Part shown: one piece after another, positions 57,160 through 64,000 of the stretch
Layout of the letters: each line of letters opens with the position of its first letter
How positions within the stretch are numbered: the first letter of the stretch is position 1
From: Hydrogenothermaceae bacterium
GTDB lineage: Bacteria > Aquificota > Aquificia > Aquificales > Hydrogenothermaceae
Reading direction: 5' to 3'
DNA: 64,000 bases
Assembly: GCA_026418455.1 (NCBI GenBank)
Contig: JAOABH010000004.1
Coordinates: 620,001 to 684,000, forward strand
Translations under genes and position numbers: made by a program
Notes under the pieces: generated by a model
The model's input: the letters and a program-made list of their open reading frames with translations, nothing else
The model's database searches: none
What the model was told of the DNA's origin: nothing

Positions 57160-58369
57160 TAAGAACCTCTCCTATCAGATATAAAGACCCAGTAATTAGT
57201 ATTATTTTATCTCCTTCAGAAACCGAAACTGCTTTTTGTATTGCAGTTTTAAAATCAGGTTCAAAGTTATACTCTCCCAAACTCTCAAAATCTTCCTTCC
57301 TCATACCTCTTGAAATATCTATCGTTGTTGCTAAGGTATAATCTGAATTTTCCTTAATTATATCAAACATAGATTTAATATCTTTATCTTTTAAAAATGA
57401 GTAGATGGTAAAAATCTTTTTTTCTGGAAATATAGATTTTAACTCTTTAAAAGTCCTTTCAAGACCTTCTGTATTATGGGCTCCATCTAAAATGATAACA
57501 GGCTCTTTTGAGATAATCTGCATTCTACCTTGCCAAACTGTATTTTTTAATGCTGTTTTAACAGAGACATAATCTACTTTTAAGTTTTTCCTATTCATAT
57601 ATACCAAAAAAGCTGTTAATCCAGTTGAAGCATTCTCTATCTGTCTTGTCCCTATCATTGATAACTCTATCTCATCTATAAAGAAGTCTCTAAAGGTATA
57701 GCTAAATCTATTAAAATCCTTCTCTAAAAATTTAAAATCAACCATAGATATATATCTTTCTTTAATATTTCTTTGATTTAACCAGTATATAATCTCTTCC
57801 TGATTTCTACCTACTATTACTGGTCTATCTTCTCTTGTTATTCCCGTTTTTTCAAAGGCTATCTCTTTTAGGGTGTTTCCAAGCATATGCATATGATCAA
57901 AAGATACATTTGTTATAACAGACACATCAGGATAGAGTGTATTAGTAGCGTCCCATCTACCACCAAGTCCAACTTCAACTACAGCAATATCTACTTTCTC
58001 ATCATAAAAATATTTAAAAGCCAGTAATGTTGAAGCTTCAAAGTATGTTAATTCAAATTTCTCTATTACAGGCTTTAAATCTTTTATGTAATTTTCAAGT
58101 TTTTTATCATCAATGCTTTCTCTATTAACCTGCCATCTTTCATTCTCTCTTATCAGATGTGGTGAAGTGAATAGTCCAGTTTTAAATCTATGATATCTAA
58201 ACAGACTTTCTATGTAAGCAGATGTTGAACCTTTACCATTTGTGCCTGCAACTAATACTGAGTTTAAATTTTGATGTGGATTTCCTATATATTCCAAAGC
58301 TTTATTAATTCTATCTAATCCAGGTTCTATCTTAAAAACTTTTTTGTTAAAGAGATTAAACAACTTCAT
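57134..58369 (-). CDS. folC: Folylpolyglutamate/dihydrofolate synthase
   Basis: FolC adds glutamate to folates (and dihydropteroate) with ATP. It has 411 aa: the P-loop VLVAGTNGKGSTSAYIESLF, the catalytic region FTSPHLIRENERWQVN, SFDHMHMLGNTLKEIAFEKTGI, and the C-terminal Mur-ligase-like domain with VIILDGAHNTEGL. It overlaps lgt by 1 bp upstream and truB by 26 bp downstream. Confidence 0.94.
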   Translation of the reverse strand: MKLFNLFNKKVFKIEPGLDRINKALEYIGNPHQNLNSVLVAGTNGKGSTSAYIESLFRYHRFKTGLFTSPHLIRENERWQVNRESIDDKKLENYIKDLKPVIEKFELTYFEASTLLAFKYFYDEKVDIAVVEVGLGGRWDATNTLYPDVSVITNVSFDHMHMLGNTLKEIAFEKTGITREDRPVIVGRNQEEIIYWLNQRNIKERYISMVDFKFLEKDFNRFSYTFRDFFIDEIELSMIGTRQIENASTGLTAFLVYMNRKNLKVDYVSVKTALKNTVWQGRMQIISKEPVIILDGAHNTEGLERTFKELKSIFPEKKIFTIYSFLKDKDIKSMFDIIKENSDYTLATTIDISRGMRKEDFESLGEYNFEPDFKTAIQKAVSVSEGDKIILITGSLYLIGEVLNGWNTVSK

Positions 58370-59160
58370 TAGGAAGATATCTGTTGTTTGTTATATCTAC
58401 TTTTAAGTATAAAGAAAGATGTTAAACCGAAAATCACCATACCTAAAGTTACAATCTGATTCCAAGTAAGTCCAAGTCCTGGAATAGGTGGTGTCACTCC
58501 TCTCCAAAATTCAAGTAAAAATCTCTCCAAACCATAAAGTACAAGATAAAGACTGAATATCTGTCCATCAAAAGATTTTTTTCTGTATATATAAAACAGT
58601 ATAAAAAATATGGTTAAATTACCGAGAGCTTCTACAGGTTGCGTAGGATAAAGCGGAACTCCGGCAGGTGCCTGACAGTGTGGATCATTTGGAAAGATTA
58701 TAGCTATATCTCTAAAAGGTGAATCCTCAGGAACAGGCTTTCCATGACAACATCCTGCAGAAGTACAACCAAGTCTTCCAAAAAAATGTCCGATAGGAAT
58801 AGCTATTCCGGCCACATCAGCAAATTTTAATAGAGATATCTTTTTATAACTTAAATATGCTAATGATCCAACCAAACCACCTATAAATCCACCAAACCAA
58901 TCTATGCCACCATTCCAAATAGCCACAAAATCAAAAACCGAGTTAAACTCCTCTTTATGCTCTATTATGTAAGCAATTCTTGCCCCAAATATTCCAGCAA
59001 AAACTGTAATCAAAAATGTGTTTTCATAATCTTTCTCAGTTATCCCTTCTTTCTTAGCAAAATAAAGTCCAACATAAAATCCAACCAGCAATCCTATTGC
59101 AACTAATACTCCATAAGTGTGGATAGTAAATCCACCTATTGTTATCAAATCAGGGAACAT
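58369..59160 (-). CDS. lgt: Prolipoprotein diacylglyceryl transferase
   Basis: Lgt transfers diacylglycerol to the lipobox Cys in the inner membrane. It has 263 aa and seven TM helices. HTYGVLVAIGLLVGFYVGL is the N-terminal signature, and GGIDWFGGFIGGLVG follows. The Lgt loop reads FGRLGCTSAGCCHGKPV, a Cys-rich variant instead of GRxGNFxNxE. LYPTQPVEALGN and GLERFLLEFWRG are the conserved C-terminal blocks. A client lipoprotein is encoded at 34.7 kb. It follows def by 11 bp. Confidence 0.93.
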   Translation of the reverse strand: MFPDLITIGGFTIHTYGVLVAIGLLVGFYVGLYFAKKEGITEKDYENTFLITVFAGIFGARIAYIIEHKEEFNSVFDFVAIWNGGIDWFGGFIGGLVGSLAYLSYKKISLLKFADVAGIAIPIGHFFGRLGCTSAGCCHGKPVPEDSPFRDIAIIFPNDPHCQAPAGVPLYPTQPVEALGNLTIFFILFYIYRKKSFDGQIFSLYLVLYGLERFLLEFWRGVTPPIPGLGLTWNQIVTLGMVIFGLTSFFILKSRYNKQQISS

Positions 59161-59171
59161 TTACTCCTCCT

Positions 59172-59711
59172 TTAAGCTCTTTCAAGCTCTCTTTCTTTTA
59201 AAGATTTGAGATATTTATCTAAGACAAGTTTTCTCTTTAAAGGCGAAAGATAGTTTATAAAAGGAATGCCGTTTAGATGGTCTATCTCATGTTGTAAAAC
59301 GATTGCAAGAAACTCCTGACTTTCCACTACAACATCTTCTCCTTTTTCATTCTTTGCCACCACTTTTACTCTCTTAGCTCTTGGAATTGTTATCTGAACT
59401 CCTGGAAAACTTAAACAACCTTCTGTTGATTGTACTTCTCCCTCTTTTTCCACTATCTTTGGATTTACGAGCACCATCTTAACTGGATCTTCCTTCTCTT
59501 CCTCCCTTCTCTTTTCTCTGACAGTTGTATCAAGGACAAGTATCTGATAAGGTATCCCTATCTGATTTGCTGCAAGTCCCACTCCTTCCTCTTTATACAT
59601 AAACTCCCACATTTTATCTATATACTCTTTTAATCTTTCATCAAAAAAATCCACCTCTTTCGTAGGTTCTTTAAGTATCTTGTCAGGCCAAGTTCTTATT
59701 CTGTAATCCAT
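59172..59711 (-). CDS. def: Peptide deformylase
   Basis: This enzyme removes the formyl group from nascent peptides. It has 179 aa. Motif 1 is GVGLAANQIGIP, motif 2 is EGCLSFPG (metal Cys) and motif 3 is LQHEIDHLNG (metal His pair and catalytic Glu). All are intact. SD AGGAGAT precedes the ATG. No fmt lies next to it; the neighbours are lgt and a DUF29 gene. Confidence 0.96.
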   Translation of the reverse strand: MDYRIRTWPDKILKEPTKEVDFFDERLKEYIDKMWEFMYKEEGVGLAANQIGIPYQILVLDTTVREKRREEEKEDPVKMVLVNPKIVEKEGEVQSTEGCLSFPGVQITIPRAKRVKVVAKNEKGEDVVVESQEFLAIVLQHEIDHLNGIPFINYLSPLKRKLVLDKYLKSLKERELERA

Positions 59712-59723
59712 CTTAATCTCCTT

Positions 59724-60206
59724 TTAAAGTTTTCTTTCCATAGCTTCTTGGTATGTATATGGGCATTGAGCCGGGATATTAAAGTCTTCTGGATTGTAAT
59801 CATTTTCTATAAGCCAGTTCTTTAAGTATCCCTTTGCATAAATCCAAGCAGTGTTTAGCTCCTCCGGAAGTTTATTTTTCAGGCTTGGATAATGTTCTAA
59901 AATAGATAGTATATTATTCCTTGATGTTAATACACTTTTTCTCCATTTATTGCCTGCCAGCTCTCCTCCTGCAAGATGTTTAAAGTTATCAATCTTATAA
60001 AGATGTTCTAAAATAATAGCAAGATAACTTATACATGCTTTTAAATCAGATTTAGCCATATCTTCAATCTCCTCAAGTAGATTCTCCCAATCAACAAGTT
60101 CATAGGCTTTCTCTTTGAGAAGTTGTAGATTAATCTCAGCCCACAATGGAAAATCTTTATCGTATAACTGCTTTAACTCTTCTTTTGATATATCTTTGAC
60201 AAACAT
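59724..60206 (-). CDS. DUF29 domain protein
   Basis: This is a 160-aa helical protein. The DUF29 signature is present: LYDKDFPLWAEINLQLLKEKAYELVDWENLLEEIEDMAKSD, then LAIILEHLYKIDNFKH and a C-terminal WIYAKGYLKNWLIENDYNPEDFN. Function is unknown for the family, which is common in cyanobacteria and thermophiles and often scattered across genomes. The track GTG lies inside the SD GAGGTGAT, so the ATG 9 bp downstream is used. It sits between rpe and def in an otherwise housekeeping operon. Confidence 0.85.
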   Translation of the reverse strand: MFVKDISKEELKQLYDKDFPLWAEINLQLLKEKAYELVDWENLLEEIEDMAKSDLKACISYLAIILEHLYKIDNFKHLAGGELAGNKWRKSVLTSRNNILSILEHYPSLKNKLPEELNTAWIYAKGYLKNWLIENDYNPEDFNIPAQCPYTYQEAMERKL

Positions 60207-60218
60207 TTTTATCACCTC

Positions 60219-60881
60219 TCATATGGCTACCTGCATCTTTTCTTTTAACTTTTTAACATTTTCTTTAATATTTCCTTTAAAAACTGCACTTCCAGCTACA
60301 AATATATTTACTCCAAGCATAGATAGATAGCCTATATTATCCTGCCCTACTCCACCATCTATCTCTATAAGTATATCCGTATTACCAGATTCTTCCATAA
60401 GACTAATCAGTTTTGTAACTTTTTGGGCTGTCTGTGGTATAAATTTCTGACCGCCAAATCCTGGGTTAACTGACATTATGAGAACATAATCTATATAATG
60501 TATAATCTCCTCTAATGTATTTACAGGTGTTGCTGGATTTAAGACTACACCAGCTTTAGCACCGTTACTTTTTATCTGATCTACAAGCCGATGAGAATGG
60601 ATTGTTGCATCCATATGGAAGGATATCATATCTACTCCAGCTTTTATAAAATCTAAAACATATTTCTCTGGATTAACTATCATAAGATGGGCATCAAAGG
60701 GAAGTTTTGTTATAGGTCTTATTGATTCTATAACCGGAATACCAAAAGTTATATTAGGGACATATACTCCATCCATTATATCAAGATGGATTATATCAGC
60801 TCCGGCTTCTTCTACTTCTTTTATCTGTTCTCCCAATATTGAGAAATCTGCAGACAGTATTGATGGGGCAAGTAATTTCAT
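60219..60881 (-). CDS. rpe: Ribulose-phosphate 3-epimerase
   Basis: This pentose-phosphate/Calvin-type epimerase interconverts ribulose 5-P and xylulose 5-P. It has 220 aa as a TIM barrel: LLAPSILSADFSILGEQI, IIHLDIMDGVYVPNITFG (metal His/Asp), PFDAHLMIVNPEKYV, SVNPGFGGQKFIPQ and IEIDGGVGQDNI. Two ATGs are 9 bp apart. AGAGG is only 1 nt from the first (60890) and 10 nt from the second (60881), so the second is chosen. The first overlaps the toxin stop as ATGA. The start region is one copy of a 23-bp repeat. Confidence 0.95.
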   Translation of the reverse strand: MKLLAPSILSADFSILGEQIKEVEEAGADIIHLDIMDGVYVPNITFGIPVIESIRPITKLPFDAHLMIVNPEKYVLDFIKAGVDMISFHMDATIHSHRLVDQIKSNGAKAGVVLNPATPVNTLEEIIHYIDYVLIMSVNPGFGGQKFIPQTAQKVTKLISLMEESGNTDILIEIDGGVGQDNIGYLSMLGVNIFVAGSAVFKGNIKENVKKLKEKMQVAI

Positions 60882-60896
60882 CTTTTTCATACCTCT
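60874..60896. repeat. 23-bp direct repeat, copy at the toxin/rpe junction
   Basis: Exact match to 61463-61485. In minus-strand sense it holds the last codons of the upstream gene (GAG GTA TGA), the SD and the ATGAAAAAGATGAAATT start of rpe. The two copies bracket the VapBC-like module. Confidence 0.8.
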
Positions 60897-61282
60897 TTAA
60901 ATATTTTTAAATTTTCTATATATTGAAAATCTTTAAGGTTATAGGTCAGTAAAATCGCTTTTTTACAGATTGCTGTAGAAGCTATTAAAGCATCAGGAAT
61001 ATTGAGATTATGACTTTTAGAATATTTTTCTATTAATTCTATGGCTTTTTTAGATATCTCTTCATCAATGTGAAAAATATTAAATTCACTCAAAAATTTT
61101 TTTATTTTTATTAATTCTTTTTTATTAAAAGCTCCATAATATAACTCCATTTGTGTTATAACACTTACGGAAAAATTACTGTTTATATTGTTTAATAAAG
61201 CTTTTGTTTTTTCATTACCTTTTAGAAGTTCTATAATTATGTTCGTATCTAATAAAATTAGGTTTTCCAAAGTTCTCCCCAT
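60887..61282 (-). CDS. vapC: PIN-domain toxin, VapC-like
   Basis: This is a predicted ribonuclease toxin of 131 aa with the PIN acidic residues: Asp in ILLDTNIIIELL (about 12), Glu in VITQMELYYGA (about 46), Asp in NIPDALIASTA (about 100), and a final Asn/Asp block LTYNLKDFQYI. It overlaps the antitoxin by 25 bp, as is typical for a TA pair, and ends in GAG GTA TGA, overlapping the rpe start. The DNA is visibly more A/T rich than its neighbours. RNA target unknown. Confidence 0.88.
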   Translation of the reverse strand: MGRTLENLILLDTNIIIELLKGNEKTKALLNNINSNFSVSVITQMELYYGAFNKKELIKIKKFLSEFNIFHIDEEISKKAIELIEKYSKSHNLNIPDALIASTAICKKAILLTYNLKDFQYIENLKIFKEV

Positions 61283-61470
61283 GCCTTTTTTCTTAATCTA
61301 TCTAAATTTTCTTCTCTATTTTTCCATAAACCAAAGATTGATTCAAAATTAGGTTTCTTACCTTTTTCCTCTGAAATTACTTTTATATCTTTTACAAAGT
61401 CTAAACTGTTTAACAACACCATCAAACTTTTAGCTTTGGTTTCATCATTAATTTCTATTAAAAATTTCAT
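61258..61470 (-). CDS. Antitoxin partner of the PIN toxin
   Basis: This is a 70-aa protein from the second ATG. The beta-rich N-terminus (KFLIEINDETKAKSLMVLLNSLDFVKDIKVI) is followed by a C-terminal tail FGLWKNREENLDRLRKKAW, the Trp/Arg-rich pattern common in antitoxins that neutralise PIN toxins. The gene overlaps vapC by 25 bp. As in rpe, a first ATG (61479) overlaps the preceding stop and a second ATG (61470) has better SD spacing. No helix-turn-helix or AbrB motif is obvious, so DNA-binding autoregulation is not evident. Confidence 0.8.
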   Translation of the reverse strand: MKFLIEINDETKAKSLMVLLNSLDFVKDIKVISEEKGKKPNFESIFGLWKNREENLDRLRKKAWGELWKT

Positions 61471-61485
61471 CTTTTTCATACCTCT
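61463..61485. repeat. 23-bp direct repeat, copy at the ttuA/antitoxin junction
   Basis: Exact match to 60874-60896, 589 bp apart. It covers the end of ttuA (GAG GTA TGA) and the start of the antitoxin gene, exactly as the other copy covers the end of vapC and the start of rpe. Confidence 0.8.
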
Positions 61486-62384
61486 ACTTTACTTTTTAAT
61501 TTTTGTTTTAAATTACATACAGAACATATCTCTCCGGTAGTTGGTTCTCCACAGATTTTACAGCTGTTTAAAGTAGGCTTTTCTTCTGTCTGTTTTAAAA
61601 TAGGATACATCTTTCTTAAAAACTCACTGTAAAATCTCAATTTAGTCCCGGGGCTTTTCTCTTCAAGGTTAGATAAAAATATTTTGTAATCTATAGATGT
61701 AGCTCCTTCAGAAAAAGGACATTCTTCCTCTATATACTCAATTCCTGATAATACAGCATACATAGCACTTTCTTTTTCTGATATTTTACATAATGGTTTA
61801 ACTTTTTTTATAAATCCATCTTCCTCTGGTAAAACCGGATACTGTCTTTTTAGATAATCTATACTCCAGTTAAGTGTGTTAGAAAATAAAACTGCTGACT
61901 CATCATCAAGATTATGCCCGGTTGCTATTATTCTATATCCATTATCTTTTGCAAATTTATTCATATAGTATCTCTTTAAAGTCCCACAGACAGAACAAGC
62001 AGGTCTGTTGTCGTATTTCTTTATATCTGGAATAGGCATAATCTCATCTTTGAGGGATATTGTATATAAAGTTTTACCTAATTTTTTTGAAAACTCAGTT
62101 GCTAAGATAAAAGATTGTTGAGAATATTCACCTATACCAAGGTTAATATAAAATCCATCTGCATCATATCCAAGCTTAACAAGAGATTGCCATAGGGATA
62201 GACTGTCTTTTCCTCCGGAAACTGCAACTAATACTTTATCTAATTTAGAAAACATCTTAAACTCTTTAATAGTTTTTTCTACTCTACCTTCAAACCATTC
62301 TATATAATGGTCTTTACACATTGCTAATCTATGTTGTGGTAAGTAAACCTGAGCTTTTTCTTTACATTTAAAACATCTTCTCAA
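61476..62384 (-). CDS. ttuA: tRNA 2-thiolation enzyme, TtuA/TtcA family
   Basis: This is an ATP-pyrophosphatase of 302 aa. It has an N-terminal zinc site (CFKCKEKA...CKDH), the PP-loop VLVAVSGGKDSLSLWQ, Cys residues for a 4Fe-4S cluster in CSVCGTLKRYYMN and ECPFSEGAT, GHNLDDESAVL, and a C-terminal zinc site (CKICGEPTTGEICSVC). TtuA makes 2-thio-ribothymidine at position 54 of tRNA in thermophiles, stabilising the T-loop. Start codon TTG 62384 overlaps the stop of the sulfur-carrier gene. Its SD (GGAGGA, 62395-62390) lies in that gene's two terminal Gly codons. Confidence 0.9.
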   Translation of the reverse strand: MRRCFKCKEKAQVYLPQHRLAMCKDHYIEWFEGRVEKTIKEFKMFSKLDKVLVAVSGGKDSLSLWQSLVKLGYDADGFYINLGIGEYSQQSFILATEFSKKLGKTLYTISLKDEIMPIPDIKKYDNRPACSVCGTLKRYYMNKFAKDNGYRIIATGHNLDDESAVLFSNTLNWSIDYLKRQYPVLPEEDGFIKKVKPLCKISEKESAMYAVLSGIEYIEEECPFSEGATSIDYKIFLSNLEEKSPGTKLRFYSEFLRKMYPILKQTEEKPTLNSCKICGEPTTGEICSVCNLKQKLKSKVEV

Positions 62385-62590
62385 AATATTCCTCCGGATA
62401 TAGCATTGACTACTCTTATCTCATCATTTTGGGTTATCTCTTCGTTTTCCTGAACTATCTCACCATTTCTAACCACAAAAGCAAAATCCTTAGAAAGATT
62501 TAAAGCTTTCAGTATATCACCTGCTTTAACTTTATCCTTATCAAACTCTAAAACCTTATTCTGTCCTCTATATTTAACAATTAATCTCAA
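62381..62590 (-). CDS. Ubiquitin-like sulfur carrier, ThiS/MoaD/TtuB type, with C-terminal IF cap
   Basis: This beta-grasp protein has 69 aa from TTG 62590 ((M)RLIVKYRGQNKVLEFDKD). Hallmarks are GDILKALNLSKDFAFVVRNGEIV and the C-terminal NEEITQNDEIRVVNAISGG. Unusually, two residues, Ile-Phe, follow the Gly-Gly. By position and overlap it is the sulfur donor for the adjacent TtuA. The track start (GTG 62620) has no SD, whereas GTGAGG lies 5 nt before TTG 62590. The cap would have to be removed before thiocarboxylation. Confidence 0.85.
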   Translation of the reverse strand: MRLIVKYRGQNKVLEFDKDKVKAGDILKALNLSKDFAFVVRNGEIVQENEEITQNDEIRVVNAISGGIF

Positions 62591-62624
62591 TTTAGCCTCA
62601 CAAACTAAAAATATTTCCACTTTT

Positions 62625-63362
62625 CTATTTTACCACTACTAAACTAACCAAAATAGAAGCTAAAGCATTTATAAAAACGATTGTATATCCCGTTGGAAGA
62701 TCAAAGTTGTAAGATAGCATAAGAGAGATAAGTATGAGAAATGTGCCGATGAGAGTTGAGTAGAGTAGATGGTTTTTAGAGAACAGTTTAAGGGATATTA
62801 ATGTTGGAGCTATCAGTATAGAAAACACTACAAAAACTCCGGCAAGTTTGACAGAACTTGTTAGGGTTATAGCAAAAAGTATAAAAAAGAGAAAATCTTT
62901 CGTAAATCCAGATAGCCTATTTACTACAAAATACAGTGTAATGCCGACAAATACATATAGAGTCATCACTCTAAATATCTCACTATATCCAGTAAAAAGA
63001 ATATCGTATGCAAGAAGATTATTTAACTCTTCAAGTCCATGAGGAGATTTAGACATTACAATAAAAACTCCAGATATCCCAAGAGCGTATAAAAGTCCAA
63101 TAAAAGCTTCCTGAGTTTCATCACTTCTGTATTGAATATAAGCTATAACAGAAGCTGTAAATACTGCAAAGATTAAGGAAAAAATATAACTGTAAGCTCC
63201 TTCAAATATATAAAGGGAGATGGCAACTCCCAAAGCTGCCATCTGTCCTACTGCTAAATCTGTAAATATGATATTTCTCTTTATTATCTGTAATCCAAAG
63301 TAGCTATGGATAACTAAAAGTACAAAAGAAAGTACTAAAGCTGGAAGTAGTAATTCTATCAC
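62625..63362 (-). CDS. znuB: Zinc/manganese ABC transporter permease (ABC-3 family)
   Basis: This inner-membrane permease has 245 aa and about eight TM segments. The ABC-3 N-terminus LLLPALVLSFVLLVIHSYFGLQIIKRNIIFTDLAVGQMAALGVA is present, with SVKLAGVFVVFSILIAPTLISLKLF (the usual G-x-L-V-x-x-x-x-x-P block) near 170-195. It starts with GTG and overlaps the binding-protein gene by 4 bp. No ATPase gene is seen downstream in this window; it may lie upstream of the right edge. Confidence 0.88.
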   Translation of the reverse strand: MIELLLPALVLSFVLLVIHSYFGLQIIKRNIIFTDLAVGQMAALGVAISLYIFEGAYSYIFSLIFAVFTASVIAYIQYRSDETQEAFIGLLYALGISGVFIVMSKSPHGLEELNNLLAYDILFTGYSEIFRVMTLYVFVGITLYFVVNRLSGFTKDFLFFILFAITLTSSVKLAGVFVVFSILIAPTLISLKLFSKNHLLYSTLIGTFLILISLMLSYNFDLPTGYTIVFINALASILVSLVVVK

Positions 63363-64000
63363 TGTGTTAATCTCCTAACTATCTCATCAAAAAGTCCGAA
63401 AATATCCTTCACTTCTGGGATAGATCCAACATCATGAGGTAGTATAATCATCCTCACACCAGTTTTTTCTGCTAAAAATTTAGCTGGTTTTTGGGAATGG
63501 TAAACATCTTGGAATATATAATCTAATCCTTGGGATTTAGCAATGTTTATGAGATTTTCAGTATGTTTGGCATTAGGAGGTATTCCAGGAAGAGGTTCTA
63601 ATGTTCCAATCAGATTTAAATTGTATCTCTCTATAAAGTAATCAAAAAGTTTATGGTATCCTACGACTTTTTTCCCTTTAAGTATAGACAGTTTTTCATT
63701 CCACTCTTTTAACTTCTTTTTCCATCTCTCTTTAAAGTCTGTGTTATTACTCTCGTAAAATTTACAGTTAGAAACATCTAACCTACAGAGTTTGTTTGTT
63801 ATAACATCAGCTATAACTGGAATGTTGTAAGGATCTAAATGGAAGTGTGGGTTTCCTTCGGGATGGACATCTCCCATAGATCTTGATACAGTTTCAGGTT
63901 TCTGTATGAGATTTACAAATTGAGATAGATCTAAGAATCCGGAGGAAGATGGATTAATTTTAGGATTACTTGCTTGATTTATAAGTGGTAGAAGCCAGCC
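63359..64000 (-). CDS. znuA: Periplasmic metal-binding protein, ZnuA/TroA type (5' end beyond the window)
   Basis: The frame stays open from the track start (63877) to the window edge, adding GWLLPLINQASNPKINPSSSG and further residues, so the gene is truncated on its N-terminal side. The visible 213 residues include the metal-ligand stretch GDVHPEGNPHFHLDPYNIP, VVGYHKLFDYF, the LEPLPGIPPNAKHTENLI block and the C-terminal DVYHSQKPAKFLAEKTGV with LPHDVGSIPEVKDIFGLFDEIV, all typical of cluster 9 zinc/manganese binding proteins. It overlaps the permease by 4 bp. Confidence 0.9.
   Translation of the reverse strand, partial: GWLLPLINQASNPKINPSSSGFLDLSQFVNLIQKPETVSRSMGDVHPEGNPHFHLDPYNIPVIADVITNKLCRLDVSNCKFYESNNTDFKERWKKKLKEWNEKLSILKGKKVVGYHKLFDYFIERYNLNLIGTLEPLPGIPPNAKHTENLINIAKSQGLDYIFQDVYHSQKPAKFLAEKTGVRMIILPHDVGSIPEVKDIFGLFDEIVRRLTQ

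Overview
The window is about 33% G+C by eye and is packed with housekeeping genes in long, tightly overlapping operons. Start codons are mixed ATG/GTG/TTG and Shine-Dalgarno sites are strong. The gene content points to a thermophilic, Gram-negative member of the Aquificota, probably the Hydrogenothermaceae (Sulfurihydrogenibium or Persephonella type). The supporting genes are futalosine-pathway MqnA, a stand-alone type MnmC2 methyltransferase domain, a family A DNA polymerase without a 5' nuclease, NurA, TtuA/TtuB-like tRNA thiolation, family 4 uracil-DNA glycosylase and PolX. The organism assignment is inference. I found no rRNA, tRNA, CRISPR array, IS element or prophage, and no gene-free stretch above 300 bases.

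Layout. 1-5.4 kb (mostly minus): a partial ABM-like gene, pyrD, a divergent sugar epimerase, then dksA-pncA-polA-recO. 5.5-11.8 kb (plus): PBP1A, trpB, a TauE/SafE exporter and an unusual MqnA-MnmC2 fusion. 11.8-31.5 kb (minus): dnaG-rpoD; udg-rlmI-prmC-murA-argS-SPOR-DUF445; hemL-nrdR-uppP-trpC-polX-gltX; and a cation/proton antiporter with its regulatory subunit. 31.6-40.7 kb: a lone pseudo-receiver gene (plus), then a long minus operon of nurA, a ComEA-like gene, a TPR gene, a family 9 glycosyltransferase, an NtrB/NtrC-like pair, a TPR lipoprotein and a polyprenyl-phosphate glycosyltransferase with a flippase-like membrane protein. 40.7-44.9 kb (plus): UPF0114, a copper P-type ATPase split at a poly-A tract, and a U32 (TrhP-like) protein. 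44.8-48.9 kb (minus): an Ig-repeat secreted protein and a GGDEF-EAL protein. 49-54.7 kb (plus): metG, nadE, a second antiporter and an outer-membrane barrel. 54.7-64 kb (minus): a znuA/znuB-type metal transporter, ttuB-ttuA, a VapBC-like module, rpe, DUF29, def, lgt, folC, truB, cysK and mobA.

Most interesting signals. (1) The copper ATPase is divided into a membrane-anchored HMA protein and an ATPase by a canonical A_AAA_AAA slippery site with an upstream SD-like GGAGG. This is the architecture expected for programmed -1 frameshifting, as in E. coli copA. (2) The TtuB-like sulfur carrier ends in SGGIF rather than GG, so it would need proteolytic uncapping. Its two Gly codons also form the Shine-Dalgarno of ttuA. 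(3) MqnA (menaquinone synthesis) is fused to an MnmC2-type tRNA methyltransferase. (4) A family 9 glycosyltransferase appears to start at AUU. (5) A toxin-antitoxin cassette sits in a housekeeping operon between two copies of a 23-bp direct repeat that spans the gene junction.

Many start positions in the ORF track were moved downstream because the track start lies inside the Shine-Dalgarno sequence. These changes are explained per gene. All five convergent gene pairs abut or overlap at their stop codons, so there is no room for intrinsic terminators between them.
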